The notes: generated by a model not told the origin, from the letters alone. Counted from the stretch's first letter, positions 8,155 to 16,962 are shown. The stretch is 64,000 nt of DNA from an uncultured Chitinophagaceae bacterium (GCA_937958995.1 CALGAP010000007.1:372001-436000), one strand, 5' to 3'. Program-made: numbers and translations.

Positions 8155-8877
8155 TTAGTTCTGCGCCATTAAGACATCGATAGCCAGCGAGTGAGCACCG
8201 ATGCCGTTGGGCTCGCCGGTGAGCAAAATCGTATAAGCCTGGCCAATATTCAGTCCGGCATTGGTTGTGAGGATGGTGCTGTCGGAACCGGCTTTCTTCA
8301 CAGTGAGCAGGTAAGTGCTGGCTTCGCGTGAAGTGAATTGATTGTATAATGGGTTCGTGATGTTGTCGGCATATTGACGGGAAGAGGCTATGAGTTCGTT
8401 ACCCAGGTACACGTCCACCGGCATCAGTCCGGGTGCCAGGTGAAAGAAACGAAAGTTGGTCTGGTTGCCATTCAGTTGGGAGAAGTTATCGTCAATTTTA
8501 ACCGCTTTTACGCCGGGTCCATAAGGATCATTGTACAGGACCAGCGTTGCATATTTCAGGGAATCATACGGCTCTGCCGGAATGCTCGCCACCACGCTGT
8601 CGCTGTTGCCCTTCTTGAAAGTGACGGCATATACGTTGGGATCCAATGCCGAGTACCTGCTGAAAAAGCTTCCCGAAGGTATGGGGGCATTGGTACTCTT
8701 GGTTCCGTTCAAATACACGTCCACATCGGGCGCAGCAGGCGCCAGATGCAGTACCGAAACGAATGTCAAAGGTTTTGGCGGGGTATTCTCCACACTTTTC
8801 AAACAACTTGTCATTACGGTCGCAGCAATCACAACAAATGCGCTGTAAAACACCAGTTTTCCCTTTCTTAAATACAC
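8155..8877 (-). CDS. DUF4397 surface lipoprotein
   Basis: A 240-residue lipoprotein: hydrophobic leader with lipobox VMTSC (Cys 25), then a DUF4397 module, recognisable from VSVLHLAPAAPDVDVYLNG, repeated in the second half as FRFFHLAPGLMPVDVYLG. This repeated beta-rich module is common in Bacteroidota surface lipoproteins; its function is not known and adhesive or structural roles are only guesses. It is a single-gene unit with its own terminator downstream. Cytoplasmic location is ruled out by the leader. Confidence 0.9.
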   Translation of the reverse strand: MYLRKGKLVFYSAFVVIAATVMTSCLKSVENTPPKPLTFVSVLHLAPAAPDVDVYLNGTKSTNAPIPSGSFFSRYSALDPNVYAVTFKKGNSDSVVASIPAEPYDSLKYATLVLYNDPYGPGVKAVKIDDNFSQLNGNQTNFRFFHLAPGLMPVDVYLGNELIASSRQYADNITNPLYNQFTSREASTYLLTVKKAGSDSTILTTNAGLNIGQAYTILLTGEPNGIGAHSLAIDVLMAQN

Positions 8878-8978
8878 GGTCTCTGATTTTGAGTGAATAA
8901 TAGGCTGATTAACAATAAGCTAATCTATGACAATATACGCCCATTTTTCGTTGCTTTCCCAACCGTGTAGCGCACTTT

Positions 8979-10097
8979 TTAATGGATCCTGACTACCTGG
9001 CGCACAACCACTTTTTTCTCAAAAACCATTTTTACAAAATAATTCCCGGCGGGCAGGCCGGCAGGCACCTGCCAGTTGAATTGCTGGTTGCCTGCCTTTT
9101 TAATTTCAAGGCTATACATTTTCACCCCCGACAGGTTATACAGTTCAATTTCGCGGGGGCTCTCCCCTTTCCAACGGAAACTAAGTTCCCGGTCGAACGG
9201 ATTGGGGCCAATGGTTATGGAAGGTGCTGAAGATTCGGGAATACTGTTGCGGGGCTGCGTCTTGTTGTCTTTGCGCAACAATTCCAGGCCCGCGCATTGA
9301 TCACACACATTAAAAATATTGGGCGTGCCCCAGGCATTGGGTTTACACGCACCGCAGGCATCGGAGGTGTGGGCTGCGCCGAGGCAGATATTCACGCTCA
9401 TGCTATTGGTAAGCGTATCGCGAAATTGTGAATATTGATACACATTCACACAGGCGGCACCTTCGGGCGCTATGTATGTATGACTACGGTTGTTGTACAG
9501 TACAGCCATTCTCATTTCACTGTAGCGGCCCAGGCATACGCTGTTGGGCCCCGCGTTAAAATCTGTAATCAGCCCCCAGAACTCAGCCTTTCCCCGGTTT
9601 ACAAAAAATGAATTGGGATTGTTGATCACGAAGTACTGGTTGCCCATCTTCAACAGCGAAGTAGATGTGGCATTGATCACCACATTAGGTTTTTCAGGAG
9701 TGGCCCAGGTGGCATCGAGAGAAAGATTAGCGGTGCATTCGAAAGTGCCATGATTATATATACTGCTGTTGCCGCGCAAAATGACACCGGCGCCTGTTGC
9801 AATGCGAAACCTGGCACCCGGTCTTATTACAACCATGCCGCTATCCATAGTAAAGTTGTTGACGGTAAGGTCGCCGCACACGATCAGCGCGCCGCCGCGC
9901 AGTGTAATGCTGTTGTAAGTTGCGGTACCGCCATAGAACCATTTTTTGGTTCCCACCAACAGCGTCTCATTGTCGGTGAGCAGTGGTTCGGTACCCTCGC
10001 AAGGCTCCAGGGCAGGAGCAGTAAGGCATTGGGCTGAAGAACTGAAAGCACAAAGTTGCAGACAAACAATAATGCCTGCCACCACCAGGTTTCGAAA
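8979..10097 (-). CDS. Secreted protein with type IX secretion (T9SS) sorting domain
   Basis: Cell-surface or secreted protein of about 372 residues. A signal peptide ends near SSSAQ; the start chosen is MFRNLVVAG, with MSIPMFRN five residues upstream as the alternative. The body is beta-helix-like with many short hydrophobic repeats (ITLRGGALIVCGDLTVNN, GVILRGNSSIYNHGTFEC) and two Cys-rich loops (CGACKP, CDQCAG). Residues from about 290 form a type A sorting domain: ITIGPNPFDRELSF, YNLSGVKMYSL, LPAGNYFVKM, ending VVVRQVVRIH. This domain directs export across the outer membrane by T9SS. The cargo function is unknown; the central part resembles parallel-beta adhesin-like folds. Confidence 0.85.
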   Translation of the reverse strand, partial: FRNLVVAGIIVCLQLCAFSSSAQCLTAPALEPCEGTEPLLTDNETLLVGTKKWFYGGTATYNSITLRGGALIVCGDLTVNNFTMDSGMVVIRPGARFRIATGAGVILRGNSSIYNHGTFECTANLSLDATWATPEKPNVVINATSTSLLKMGNQYFVINNPNSFFVNRGKAEFWGLITDFNAGPNSVCLGRYSEMRMAVLYNNRSHTYIAPEGAACVNVYQYSQFRDTLTNSMSVNICLGAAHTSDACGACKPNAWGTPNIFNVCDQCAGLELLRKDNKTQPRNSIPESSAPSITIGPNPFDRELSFRWKGESPREIELYNLSGVKMYSLEIKKAGNQQFNWQVPAGLPAGNYFVKMVFEKKVVVRQVVRIH

Positions 10098-10224
10098 CAT
10101 AGGTATGGACATTTTCAGGGTTCAGGAATTAAGGGTTATTCCCTTTAAAGTAGATAGAACTCTGCAGCGATGAAAGCAAAAATGGGCGAAGTTGCTAACG
10201 CGATGTTTGAATTGCAGGAACTGA

Positions 10225-10324
10225 TGTATGAGTGTGGAGTGTCGTGTGTCGGGTTCTCCAGTTCGGTCAGCGATCATAAAGCGCGGCTGCAGCCCGACAC
10301 TCTGCACCCGAAACCCGAAACCCT
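10225..10324. repeat. C-rich dispersed intergenic element, copy A
   Basis: Imperfect inverted element: G-rich left part (GTGTGTCGGGTT), a core CAGCGATCATAAAGCGCGG at 10268-10286, and a C-rich right part with CACCCGAAACCCGAAACCC. The core matches that of the element near 32.7 kb at 17 of 19 positions. It abuts the stop codon of the LytTR gene. Confidence 0.65.
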
Positions 10325-10866
10325 TATTGCCCCAGCCAGTTCTTAAACTCATGCACTTTCTCTCTACTGACAATCACGTCTTTTTCAGCAGCGGGTTCAA
10401 GATAAAGTTTAAGACGATTGCCGAAATAAGGGTGGATTTGCGTAACGCTCTTGAAAGAAACTACCAGCGAGCGGTTGATGCGGAAGAAATTTTGCGGATC
10501 GAGCATAGATTCGAGCTCTTCCAAAGTATATTCAACAAGATATTTTTGGTTGTCGAAGGTCTTGAAAAAGATAAATCTTCCTTCGGAAAAAAAGTAGGCT
10601 ATGTCTTCGGTTTCTACCGAAGCAAATTTTTGTCCCTGTTTTACCAGGAAACGTGTGCGGTAGACTTTTTTCGTTACGTCAACAGCTTTCTTTTCAGGAG
10701 TAGTGATCAGTATAATATCTGGCGCGCCGTGCTGTGCAGCCCATGCGGCAGAGTCAACAATAGCCGGCACCGTTCCAATGATACGGATGGAAGTATCAAT
10801 GTTTCTCAGGGCCTTTTCCAATTTCATTACAACCTGGTTCTCCTCGGCTACAACTAAAACCTTCAT
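10324..10866 (-). CDS. LytTR DNA-binding regulator with degenerate, truncated receiver domain
   Basis: A 180-residue transcription regulator. Residues 75-180 form a LytTR domain (FLVKQGQKFASVETEDIAYF, FFRINRSLVVSF, LKLYLEP). Residues 1-60 resemble only the first half of a response-regulator receiver: the acidic pair survives (AEEN) but at the phosphoacceptor place of PDIILIT the Asp is Thr 55, and the rest of the domain (beta4 to alpha5) is absent. No histidine kinase gene is adjacent. It is therefore probably phosphorylation-independent. The start MKVLVVAEE is preferred to a Met 26 codons upstream because the receiver-like strand begins there. Confidence 0.85.
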   Translation of the reverse strand: MKVLVVAEENQVVMKLEKALRNIDTSIRIIGTVPAIVDSAAWAAQHGAPDIILITTPEKKAVDVTKKVYRTRFLVKQGQKFASVETEDIAYFFSEGRFIFFKTFDNQKYLVEYTLEELESMLDPQNFFRINRSLVVSFKSVTQIHPYFGNRLKLYLEPAAEKDVIVSREKVHEFKNWLGQ

Positions 10867-10991
10867 TTTTTTCCACGCTTTACTTAAAAGTGGGGCAAAT
10901 GTAGTTAAGCCAATGACCGTAAAAATACCATTTGGCACAAACACGCATTAGCATTGCATGGGATGAAGCAATTGCGCCATGAACTGTATAA

Positions 10992-11909
10992 TCAAAAACT
11001 GTTACGCATCCAGGCCCTCAGGGTGGTATTGCTCCACGACCCGGGCACTATAATGCGGCGTATAGTATAGAGGGGATCGTTGGGGTCGCGCTTTTCAGAA
11101 AGCTGGAAAGCCGCGAGCATGTTATATTTTTTCAGATGAGGAAATGCTTCCGGATTCCACAAGCCAAAGGGATAAGCAAAATATTTCACAGGCTTGCCGG
11201 TGATAGTCTCCAGTTGTTTGGATGGCTTTTCTATCTGTGTTATCCAGTCTTTATCAACATACTTCTTCACGTTATGATGGTCCCAGGTATGCGAACCAAT
11301 TTCATGACCTTCATCAGCCAGCGCTTTCACCTGTTCCTTCGTCATATAGTTTGGCCGGTCAAGCGAAACAGTCATAATAAAGAACACACCTTTGAAACCA
11401 TACTTCTTCATTTCCTGTGCGGCTATGGTATAATGTTCTGCGCGTGTATCGTCAAACGTGAGCATCATCGGTTTAGGAGGCAGCGGCGCGCCGGTGGTGA
11501 GGTAGGCGTACAACTGGTCGGGTAATATGGTTTGATAACCGCTGTCGGCCAGCATCTTCAACTGTTCGCGAAAGGTAGTGGGTGGTACTATATATACTTT
11601 GGCAGTCTTGCTGTCGGTCTCACGATAATCACGAATCTGGTGATAGCAAAGTATAGGCACTTCCTTCCTTGCCAATACCTCTTTCGGATCTACGGCTACG
11701 GGCCGGGTAACGGTCTCCTGCACCGTATTACCGGGTAAGGGCGTAGCAGCAGTGGCTTCGATCGTGGGCGTGACAACGGCAGACTTTATTTCGGGCTGTA
11801 CGTTATTGCAACCGGATATAGCCAGGGAAATAACAGTGATCACTATCGCGGCGGAGCCGGATAGCAGGGCCAATCGGGGGCGGGTACGACTCATAAAACA
11901 CCTGGGCAT
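10992..11909 (-). CDS. Polysaccharide deacetylase (NodB-fold) lipoprotein
   Basis: Carbohydrate esterase family 4-type enzyme, 305 residues, with a leader and lipobox AISGC, so likely anchored to an envelope membrane. NodB motifs: PILCYHQIRDY, motif 1 LTFDD, motif 2 SHTWDHHN (H-x3-H metal ligands), and motif 3-like FAYPFG. It removes acetyl groups from N-acetylglucosamine polymers such as exopolysaccharide or peptidoglycan; the arrangement with an opening CYHQI block resembles PgaB-type deacetylases. The start may be MPRCFM or the internal MSRTRP five residues later. Stand-alone gene, no exopolysaccharide synthase nearby. Confidence 0.88.
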   Translation of the reverse strand: MPRCFMSRTRPRLALLSGSAAIVITVISLAISGCNNVQPEIKSAVVTPTIEATAATPLPGNTVQETVTRPVAVDPKEVLARKEVPILCYHQIRDYRETDSKTAKVYIVPPTTFREQLKMLADSGYQTILPDQLYAYLTTGAPLPPKPMMLTFDDTRAEHYTIAAQEMKKYGFKGVFFIMTVSLDRPNYMTKEQVKALADEGHEIGSHTWDHHNVKKYVDKDWITQIEKPSKQLETITGKPVKYFAYPFGLWNPEAFPHLKKYNMLAAFQLSEKRDPNDPLYTIRRIIVPGSWSNTTLRAWMRNSF

Positions 11910-11998
11910 AGAACGCTACAAATTATCTCCACATAATAACGCCGCGAAGATAGTATTTGTTATAACGAAAGCACACAAGTTGTTAAATTGCCAACCGA

Positions 11999-12649
11999 AT
12001 GCAGCTTAAGGATTATTATAAGATTTTGGAAGTGGCGCCCCTGGCCAGCCAGCAGGAGATCAAGAAATCGTTCCGGCGGCTGGCGCTGAAATTTCATCCC
12101 GACAAGAATGAGGGGAATCACTTAGCCGAAGCTCAATTCAGGGAAATCCAGGAAGCCTACGAAATACTATCCGATCCTGTGCTGCGCAAAGAATACAACT
12201 ATAAACGCTGGCACCTGCGCAGCCTTGGCAAGAATTTTGAGCAGGCATCGCTAACGCCAACTGCTATTTTGGAGGAATGCCGCGCCATTAAGACTTACGT
12301 TGATTCCATGAGCATATTCAGGCTGAATTATGATGCGGTGAGCCAGCATATCCGGCAGATTGTGACGCCCAATGCCATTGGAATATTACACCAGTTCAAC
12401 GATAAACCTACCAACAACGAAATCGTACTTACCCTGTTGAAGGCCGCCAACGCCTTGCCATTTCGGTATTTTATGCCGATAATTTCAATTCTTTTGCAGA
12501 TTAGAGATACAGATTCGGGTGTGCAGACAACAGTTGACCGTTATGTGCGCGAGAAAAAGTTGCATGAGACCTGGGACAAGTACAAATGGGTGGTGGTACT
12601 GTTGATCACTACTCTCATCATCTGGCTGATGGTGGAGTTTGGCAACTAA
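11999..12649 (+). CDS. Membrane-anchored J-domain protein
   Basis: A 216-residue co-chaperone. The J domain fills residues 4-68 (DYYKILEVAPLASQQEIKKS, HPDK at 33-36), the region that stimulates DnaK ATPase. There is no G/F region and no zinc-finger domain, so it is a class C J protein. The middle section (90-190) is helical and unfamiliar. Residues about 197-214 (WVVVLLITTLIIWLMV) form a C-terminal transmembrane anchor, so the J domain would face the cytoplasm as a tail-anchored protein. It probably recruits DnaK to the membrane; client unknown. Confidence 0.88.
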   Translation: MQLKDYYKILEVAPLASQQEIKKSFRRLALKFHPDKNEGNHLAEAQFREIQEAYEILSDPVLRKEYNYKRWHLRSLGKNFEQASLTPTAILEECRAIKTYVDSMSIFRLNYDAVSQHIRQIVTPNAIGILHQFNDKPTNNEIVLTLLKAANALPFRYFMPIISILLQIRDTDSGVQTTVDRYVREKKLHETWDKYKWVVVLLITTLIIWLMVEFGN

Positions 12650-12736
12650 CAGGTTTTCACATTATCATGTGATTGTTCCCCGGTTTGCGTGCAGCTACAT
12701 TTAACCCTTCGCATTATTTCACTAAATAAATCAAAC

Positions 12737-13357
12737 ATGAAGAGGACTATCAACCTTGTAACAGGTATGGCTGTTGTGGCATTGACATCAGTAATGATGC
12801 TGCCAACAGGCTGTGCCTCCAACACGGAAGCCAAAACAACTGGGACATCTGAAGTCGCACTAACCTCGCACGAAGAAATGGTAGCCAGAGGGCGTTACCT
12901 GACCACCGTTGGTGGCTGTAACGATTGCCATTCTCCGAAGGTTTTCGGACCGGAAGGTATGTCATTCGACTCAACCCGTCTGCTGAGCGGTCACCCTGCC
13001 AATGAGCCCCTTCCAGCTGTAGACAAAAAAGCATTACAACCCGGTTACTGGGTGATGTTATCGGGTGGTATGACCGCCGCCATGGGTCCCTGGGGTATCA
13101 GCTATGCCGCCAACCTCACTCCCGACTCAGCCACCGGCATCGGCGCGTGGAGAGAAATTGATTTTATCAATTCGATGCGCAAAGGCAAACACCTGGGACT
13201 AGACAACGGAAGACCTATACTGCCGCCCATGCCCTGGCAACAGATCGCTAAATTTACCGACGACGATCTGAAAGCCATTTTTGCTTTTCTGCAATCCATT
13301 CCGCCTGTAAGCAACAGGGTGCCGACTCCGATTCCCCCGAACGAGATCACGAATTAA
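12737..13357 (+). CDS. Lipoprotein monoheme cytochrome c
   Basis: A 206-residue c-type cytochrome from the ATG at MKRTINLVTG; an upstream Met would place a non-signal tail before the leader. Lipobox LPTGC (Cys 26) predicts a lipid anchor; the heme site is GGCNDCH, and a distal Met may come from the PPMPW region (residues about 172-176). Family resemblance is to diheme-like cytochromes that accompany alcohol or sorbosone dehydrogenases, but there is only one C-x2-C-H. Electron partner unknown; no oxidoreductase is adjacent. An array of ATCCG-type repeats follows the stop. Confidence 0.88.
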   Translation: MKRTINLVTGMAVVALTSVMMLPTGCASNTEAKTTGTSEVALTSHEEMVARGRYLTTVGGCNDCHSPKVFGPEGMSFDSTRLLSGHPANEPLPAVDKKALQPGYWVMLSGGMTAAMGPWGISYAANLTPDSATGIGAWREIDFINSMRKGKHLGLDNGRPILPPMPWQQIAKFTDDDLKAIFAFLQSIPPVSNRVPTPIPPNEITN

Positions 13358-13560
13358 AAGGGATAAATACGGATTAAGTCTGATTACGCCGATTACACGG
13401 ATTTTTGTTGAAAGGATTGAATGAATTCCATAAATTTATTTTATCCATATAATCCACGTAGTCGGCGTAATTCATATAAATCCACTATTCATCCGCGTAA
13501 TCCAAATTAATCCGTGATACATTGTCCGTGCAATACCTGGCAATCCGCGATAAATCCATA
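13358..13560. repeat. ATCCG-type intergenic inverted repeat region 1
   Basis: About 200 bases made of short direct and inverted copies of GGATTA/TAATCC units. Arms include ACGGATTAA (13369-13377) with TTAATCCGT (13507-13515), and ATTACGCCGATTA (13383-13395) pairing with TAGTCGGCGTAAT (13459-13471) at 12 of 13 positions. Many copies of ATCC.CG follow. A related stretch lies at 27.6 kb. Confidence 0.65.
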
Positions 13561-13595
13561 ACCCTATCCGTGTCAACTAATACAAATTTTCACAG

Positions 13596-15302
13596 ATGAG
13601 ATTGTTGCCGCCCTTAATGCTGTTACTTATCAGTTTTACTGATTGCATTGCCCAGCCCACCTGCATCACCCACGTGAACGTAGTCGACGTAAAGACAGGA
13701 AAAATTCTTCCCGATCAACATGTCGTCATTCAGAATGATCGCATCGCTAATATTGGTGCGGCCAAAAAACCGAAGCTGCCCCCCGATGCCACCATCATTG
13801 ATGGTAAAGGCAAATACCTGATGCCCGGGCTTACGGATGCGCATATCCATTTCTTCCAGAGCGGCGGACTTTATACCCGTCCCGATGCATTGAACCTGGG
13901 CGAAGTGTATCCCTATGAAAAAGATCAGCAATGGATTAAAGAAAATCTCTCCGACCTGATGGCGCGTTACCTCGCCTGCGGCATTACCACGGTAATTGAT
14001 GTGGGCGGACCCTTCAGCAATTATTCCCTCCGCGATAAACTGGCAAATGACAGTAAGTCGCCAACAGCTTTTGTGACCGGGCCCCTGGTATCAACTTATC
14101 TTCCGCAAAATCTCGACAAAAAAGATCCGCCGATTGTCCAGGTCAATTCGCCCGAAGAGGCAAGAGAACTGGTGCGCAAACAACTTCCATACAAGCCAGA
14201 TTTCATCAAAATATGGTATATCGTATTACCCAATCAACCCGCCAGCGCGACCCTTCCCATTGTGCAGGCTGCTATTGACGAAAGTCATAAGAACGGTTTG
14301 AAAGTGGCCGTGCACGCAACCGAATATGAAACCGCCAGGCTGGCCGTCACTGCCGGCGCCGACATATTAGTGCATAGCGTGGATGATAAGGAACTGGACA
14401 AAGAGATGCTGCAAATGATGGTGTCGAAGAAAGTGGCCTATATACCCACGCTGATCGTGGCACAAAACTACATACGCACTTTTACACAGCAATTCAATTT
14501 TACCGCGCACGACTTCAAATACGCCAATCCCTTCATGCTCGGTACGCTGCAAGACATCATGCACCTGGAAAAACTGCCGTTCAATTACAAGGCTATCCGC
14601 AGCCGGTTTCTTATTCCCAGCAAAGAAGACAGCACTATGGCCAGGAACCTGCAACTGGCGCGTGACGCCGGCGTGTTGATCGTTGCCGGCACCGATGCAG
14701 GTAATATCGGCACGCAGCACGCTTCTTCATTTCTGGATGAATTGCTGGCAATGCAGAAAGCTGGTTTAAGCAACAAAGAGATTTTGCAAGCCGCCACCAT
14801 TAATGCGGCTATCGGTTTTGGTAAAGACAGCCTGTACGGAACTGTTGAAAAAGGAAAAATCGCCGATTTGCTGCTGCTCGATAAAGATCCCCTGCAGGAT
14901 ATCAATATACCCGCCAATCTCAACACGGTATTTCGCCGTGGTGTAGCGATCAATCCACACGAACTCTTACCTGTCACCCCCGAAATATTAGCGCAACAAC
15001 AATTAAACGCCTATAACCTTCGCGATATTGATGCATTTCTCGAACCGTACAGCGATAGTGTGGAGATTTACAATTTTCCTGGCGAGCTGTTGATGAAAGG
15101 AAAAGAGGAAATGCGGGAAAGTTATAGTAAAATGTTTAAAGAGATTCCCGAGCTGCACTGCCGGCTGGTGAACCGCATTGTGCATGGAAATACCGTAATA
15201 GATCACGAAAGCGTTACTGGTTGGGGCGATAAACCCGTTCGCGCTATCGCCATTTATACCATTAAAGATGGGAAAATAGTGCGCGCGGATTTTATTCAAT
15301 AA
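13596..15302 (+). CDS. Secreted amidohydrolase fused to a C-terminal SnoaL-like domain
   Basis: A 568-residue exported hydrolase. Signal peptide (cleavage near DCIAQ), then an imidazolonepropionase/prolidase-like amidohydrolase domain to about residue 455: metal ligands in DAHIHF (His 83 and 85), VAVHATE, HSVDD and GTDAG, and the closing block GKIADLLLLDKDPL. The last 100 residues (QQLNAYNLRDIDAFLEPYSD ... VRADFIQ) are a SnoaL/NTF2-like fold of the kind found in nuclear-transport-factor and ketosteroid-isomerase-like proteins. Members of this amidohydrolase group act on peptides, imides or lactones; substrate not predictable. The fusion is unusual. A strong terminator follows. Confidence 0.87.
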   Translation: MRLLPPLMLLLISFTDCIAQPTCITHVNVVDVKTGKILPDQHVVIQNDRIANIGAAKKPKLPPDATIIDGKGKYLMPGLTDAHIHFFQSGGLYTRPDALNLGEVYPYEKDQQWIKENLSDLMARYLACGITTVIDVGGPFSNYSLRDKLANDSKSPTAFVTGPLVSTYLPQNLDKKDPPIVQVNSPEEARELVRKQLPYKPDFIKIWYIVLPNQPASATLPIVQAAIDESHKNGLKVAVHATEYETARLAVTAGADILVHSVDDKELDKEMLQMMVSKKVAYIPTLIVAQNYIRTFTQQFNFTAHDFKYANPFMLGTLQDIMHLEKLPFNYKAIRSRFLIPSKEDSTMARNLQLARDAGVLIVAGTDAGNIGTQHASSFLDELLAMQKAGLSNKEILQAATINAAIGFGKDSLYGTVEKGKIADLLLLDKDPLQDINIPANLNTVFRRGVAINPHELLPVTPEILAQQQLNAYNLRDIDAFLEPYSDSVEIYNFPGELLMKGKEEMRESYSKMFKEIPELHCRLVNRIVHGNTVIDHESVTGWGDKPVRAIAIYTIKDGKIVRADFIQ

Positions 15303-15307
15303 GAAAA

Positions 15308-15334
15308 AAGCCACCCCTGGTTGCGGGGTGGCTT
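15308..15334. terminator. Bidirectional hairpin terminator
   Basis: Perfect 10-bp arms AAGCCACCCC / GGGGTGGCTT, loop of 7, flanked by an A-run on the left and T-rich sequence on the right. It sits between convergent genes for the amidohydrolase and an outer membrane protein and can serve both. Confidence 0.9.
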
Positions 15335-15341
15335 CTTCATT

Positions 15342-16169
15342 TTACTTACCTCCTAACGAAGCAAACGGTATGTGCAAAGCCAGCATAAAGGCATACATTT
15401 TATCATCAGCATATTCATACAATTTGGTCAGGCCAAAGTTGTAGGCCAGCCTGATGATCATGGCATTCCTTAACATGATACCGGCAGTAAGGGCAATACC
15501 AATATTCATTCGCTTCACTTCATCCTCGTCGAATTCTATGTCTTCCCAAGGATCACCATTGTCTTTCCACTTGCCACTTATGGCATAGCCGAAATTGGGA
15601 CTAATACCCAGCAACAGGTTAATAGTCTGCAGCCTGATAACGTACATAGCAGTAATGGCCAGGGTGATATAACTGTACCTTTCCCTGTATTCATCGCCAT
15701 TATAATCGGCTTTCAGTGGCCGTATCCAGAAGGCGAGTTCGGGCATGAGTATAAGCTGCGCGAGTGTGAACATCAGGTAAACACCGAGACCGCCGCCAAA
15801 TGCTGTTTTGTAGTCCAGCCCCGGGTAATCCTCGGTATTGCTTGGACCATTCAGCATCAGGTAGAGGACCACCCCAATGCGGGCAACATCTTCGGGAGTT
15901 ATGTCCTGGTACATTTTGTTCAGCGCGGAATTATCAAATTCAGTCAGTTTTTGTTTTACCAGGTCGCGCGCCTGGTCTTCGTTAATGTCAACCTGCATTT
16001 TGTTCGCTTCGGCTATGAGACTTTTCATGAGGGGCGAATGCTTGTGGATTTCATTGGCGAGAATAGCGAAATCCTGTCGGGAGGAGAACTCTGGGGCTTT
16101 AAATACCTGGCCCGAGACGGCAGCCGGAAATAGCAGCAATGCCATCAGGCCTCTGAAGATTGATTTCAT
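15342..16169 (-). CDS. Probable outer membrane beta-barrel protein (unknown family)
   Basis: A 275-residue exported protein with a clear signal peptide ending near AVSGQ. Residues 25-115 are helical and charged. From about residue 125 there are alternating hydrophobic strands separated by polar turns (GGGLGVYLMFTLAQLIL, LAFWIRPLKAD, YSYITLAITAMYVIRL, LLLGISPNFGYAISG), a pattern of the small PorT-like barrels of Bacteroidota. I do not recognise a named family. It is a single gene, convergent with the amidohydrolase, with a shared terminator. An inner membrane protein is the main alternative, but the strands are short and amphipathic. Confidence 0.65.
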   Translation of the reverse strand: MKSIFRGLMALLLFPAAVSGQVFKAPEFSSRQDFAILANEIHKHSPLMKSLIAEANKMQVDINEDQARDLVKQKLTEFDNSALNKMYQDITPEDVARIGVVLYLMLNGPSNTEDYPGLDYKTAFGGGLGVYLMFTLAQLILMPELAFWIRPLKADYNGDEYRERYSYITLAITAMYVIRLQTINLLLGISPNFGYAISGKWKDNGDPWEDIEFDEDEVKRMNIGIALTAGIMLRNAMIIRLAYNFGLTKLYEYADDKMYAFMLALHIPFASLGGK

Positions 16170-16254
16170 GTTTGCAGGGTTTAAAGTGAGTAAATAAATG
16201 ACTGTCCGGTTTGGTGCGGAAATCCCTCAAACGTTTTGAGTAATAGTGAACAGA

Positions 16255-16887
16255 TTAAGTGAGGTTGTCGGACACAGGTTTTGCAGGTCTTCCAAATTTA
16301 GTAAAAGGAATGATCATCGGAACATTATTTTTATACACGTGGTATTGCTGACCGAATAAGTACACTAATTTTTTCTCTTCCAGGCGCACTCCTATGATGG
16401 TATAAGCGGTTATCGAAACACAAGTAACCAGGTAAGATAATAACGGAAAAATCAAAAACACCGACCAGGCAAACAACAAGGTGCCCGCATACAAAGGATG
16501 CCTCACGTACGCATGCAATCCAGAGGTTTCAAGCACAGTCTCGCTTTCTTTTTTGAGAAAAACGTTCACGCCACTCAGTTTAAAAAAGTATTTTTTTACT
16601 GAAACGCTCATCACCCCCAATCCCATCACTGCCATCAACACAAACACACTATTCATTATCGCACTATTGCGCCACAGATACACCGACTCCACCGAAAATT
16701 GATACAGCAATATCGCCGCTGTCTGCATAAAAGCAATTACAGAATAAACAGGCCTGTACCATTTAAAGTACCTTCCCCACCATCTCTGCATACCCCTCTT
16801 CACCCCCTTCGCAGCAAACACGCTATGCCAGACGCCAAACAGCGCCCACCCGACCATTATCATTACATGCTGCATATTCATACCCAT
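16255..16887 (-). CDS. Integral membrane methyltransferase-like protein (ICMT/PEMT fold)
   Basis: Polytopic protein of about 210 residues with five or six hydrophobic helices. The C-terminal third carries the isoprenylcysteine carboxyl methyltransferase/phosphatidylethanolamine methyltransferase signature: SGLHAYVRHPLYAGTLLF, then RLEEKKLVYLFG and YHVYKNNVP. These enzymes use S-adenosylmethionine to methylate membrane-buried substrates. The substrate is unknown; bacterial members are rarely characterised. The start is uncertain: MGMNMQHVM, with three Met codons within five residues, is preferred over an upstream Met 25 codons earlier in proline-rich, repeat-derived sequence. Divergent from the ABC-F gene across a C-rich repeat. 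Confidence 0.8.
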   Translation of the reverse strand: MGMNMQHVMIMVGWALFGVWHSVFAAKGVKRGMQRWWGRYFKWYRPVYSVIAFMQTAAILLYQFSVESVYLWRNSAIMNSVFVLMAVMGLGVMSVSVKKYFFKLSGVNVFLKKESETVLETSGLHAYVRHPLYAGTLLFAWSVFLIFPLLSYLVTCVSITAYTIIGVRLEEKKLVYLFGQQYHVYKNNVPMIIPFTKFGRPAKPVSDNLT

Positions 16888-16962
16888 TCCCCCTGAAAAA
16901 GGAAGGCCAGGTACCGGGAGGCCCACCTCCCAAGCGGGCCTCTCATCACCTGCCCCCAACAT

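Noticed and set aside
10228..10857. 209-residue open frame on the + strand opposite the LytTR gene
   Set aside because: Antisense to a clear regulator; its first 35 residues come from the C-rich repeat and resemble the spurious frame at 32648, which is repeat homology and not a protein family.
13358..13560. CRISPR-like appearance of repeated ATCCG words
   Set aside because: No constant repeat length, no regular spacers and no cas genes; the words are in both orientations.
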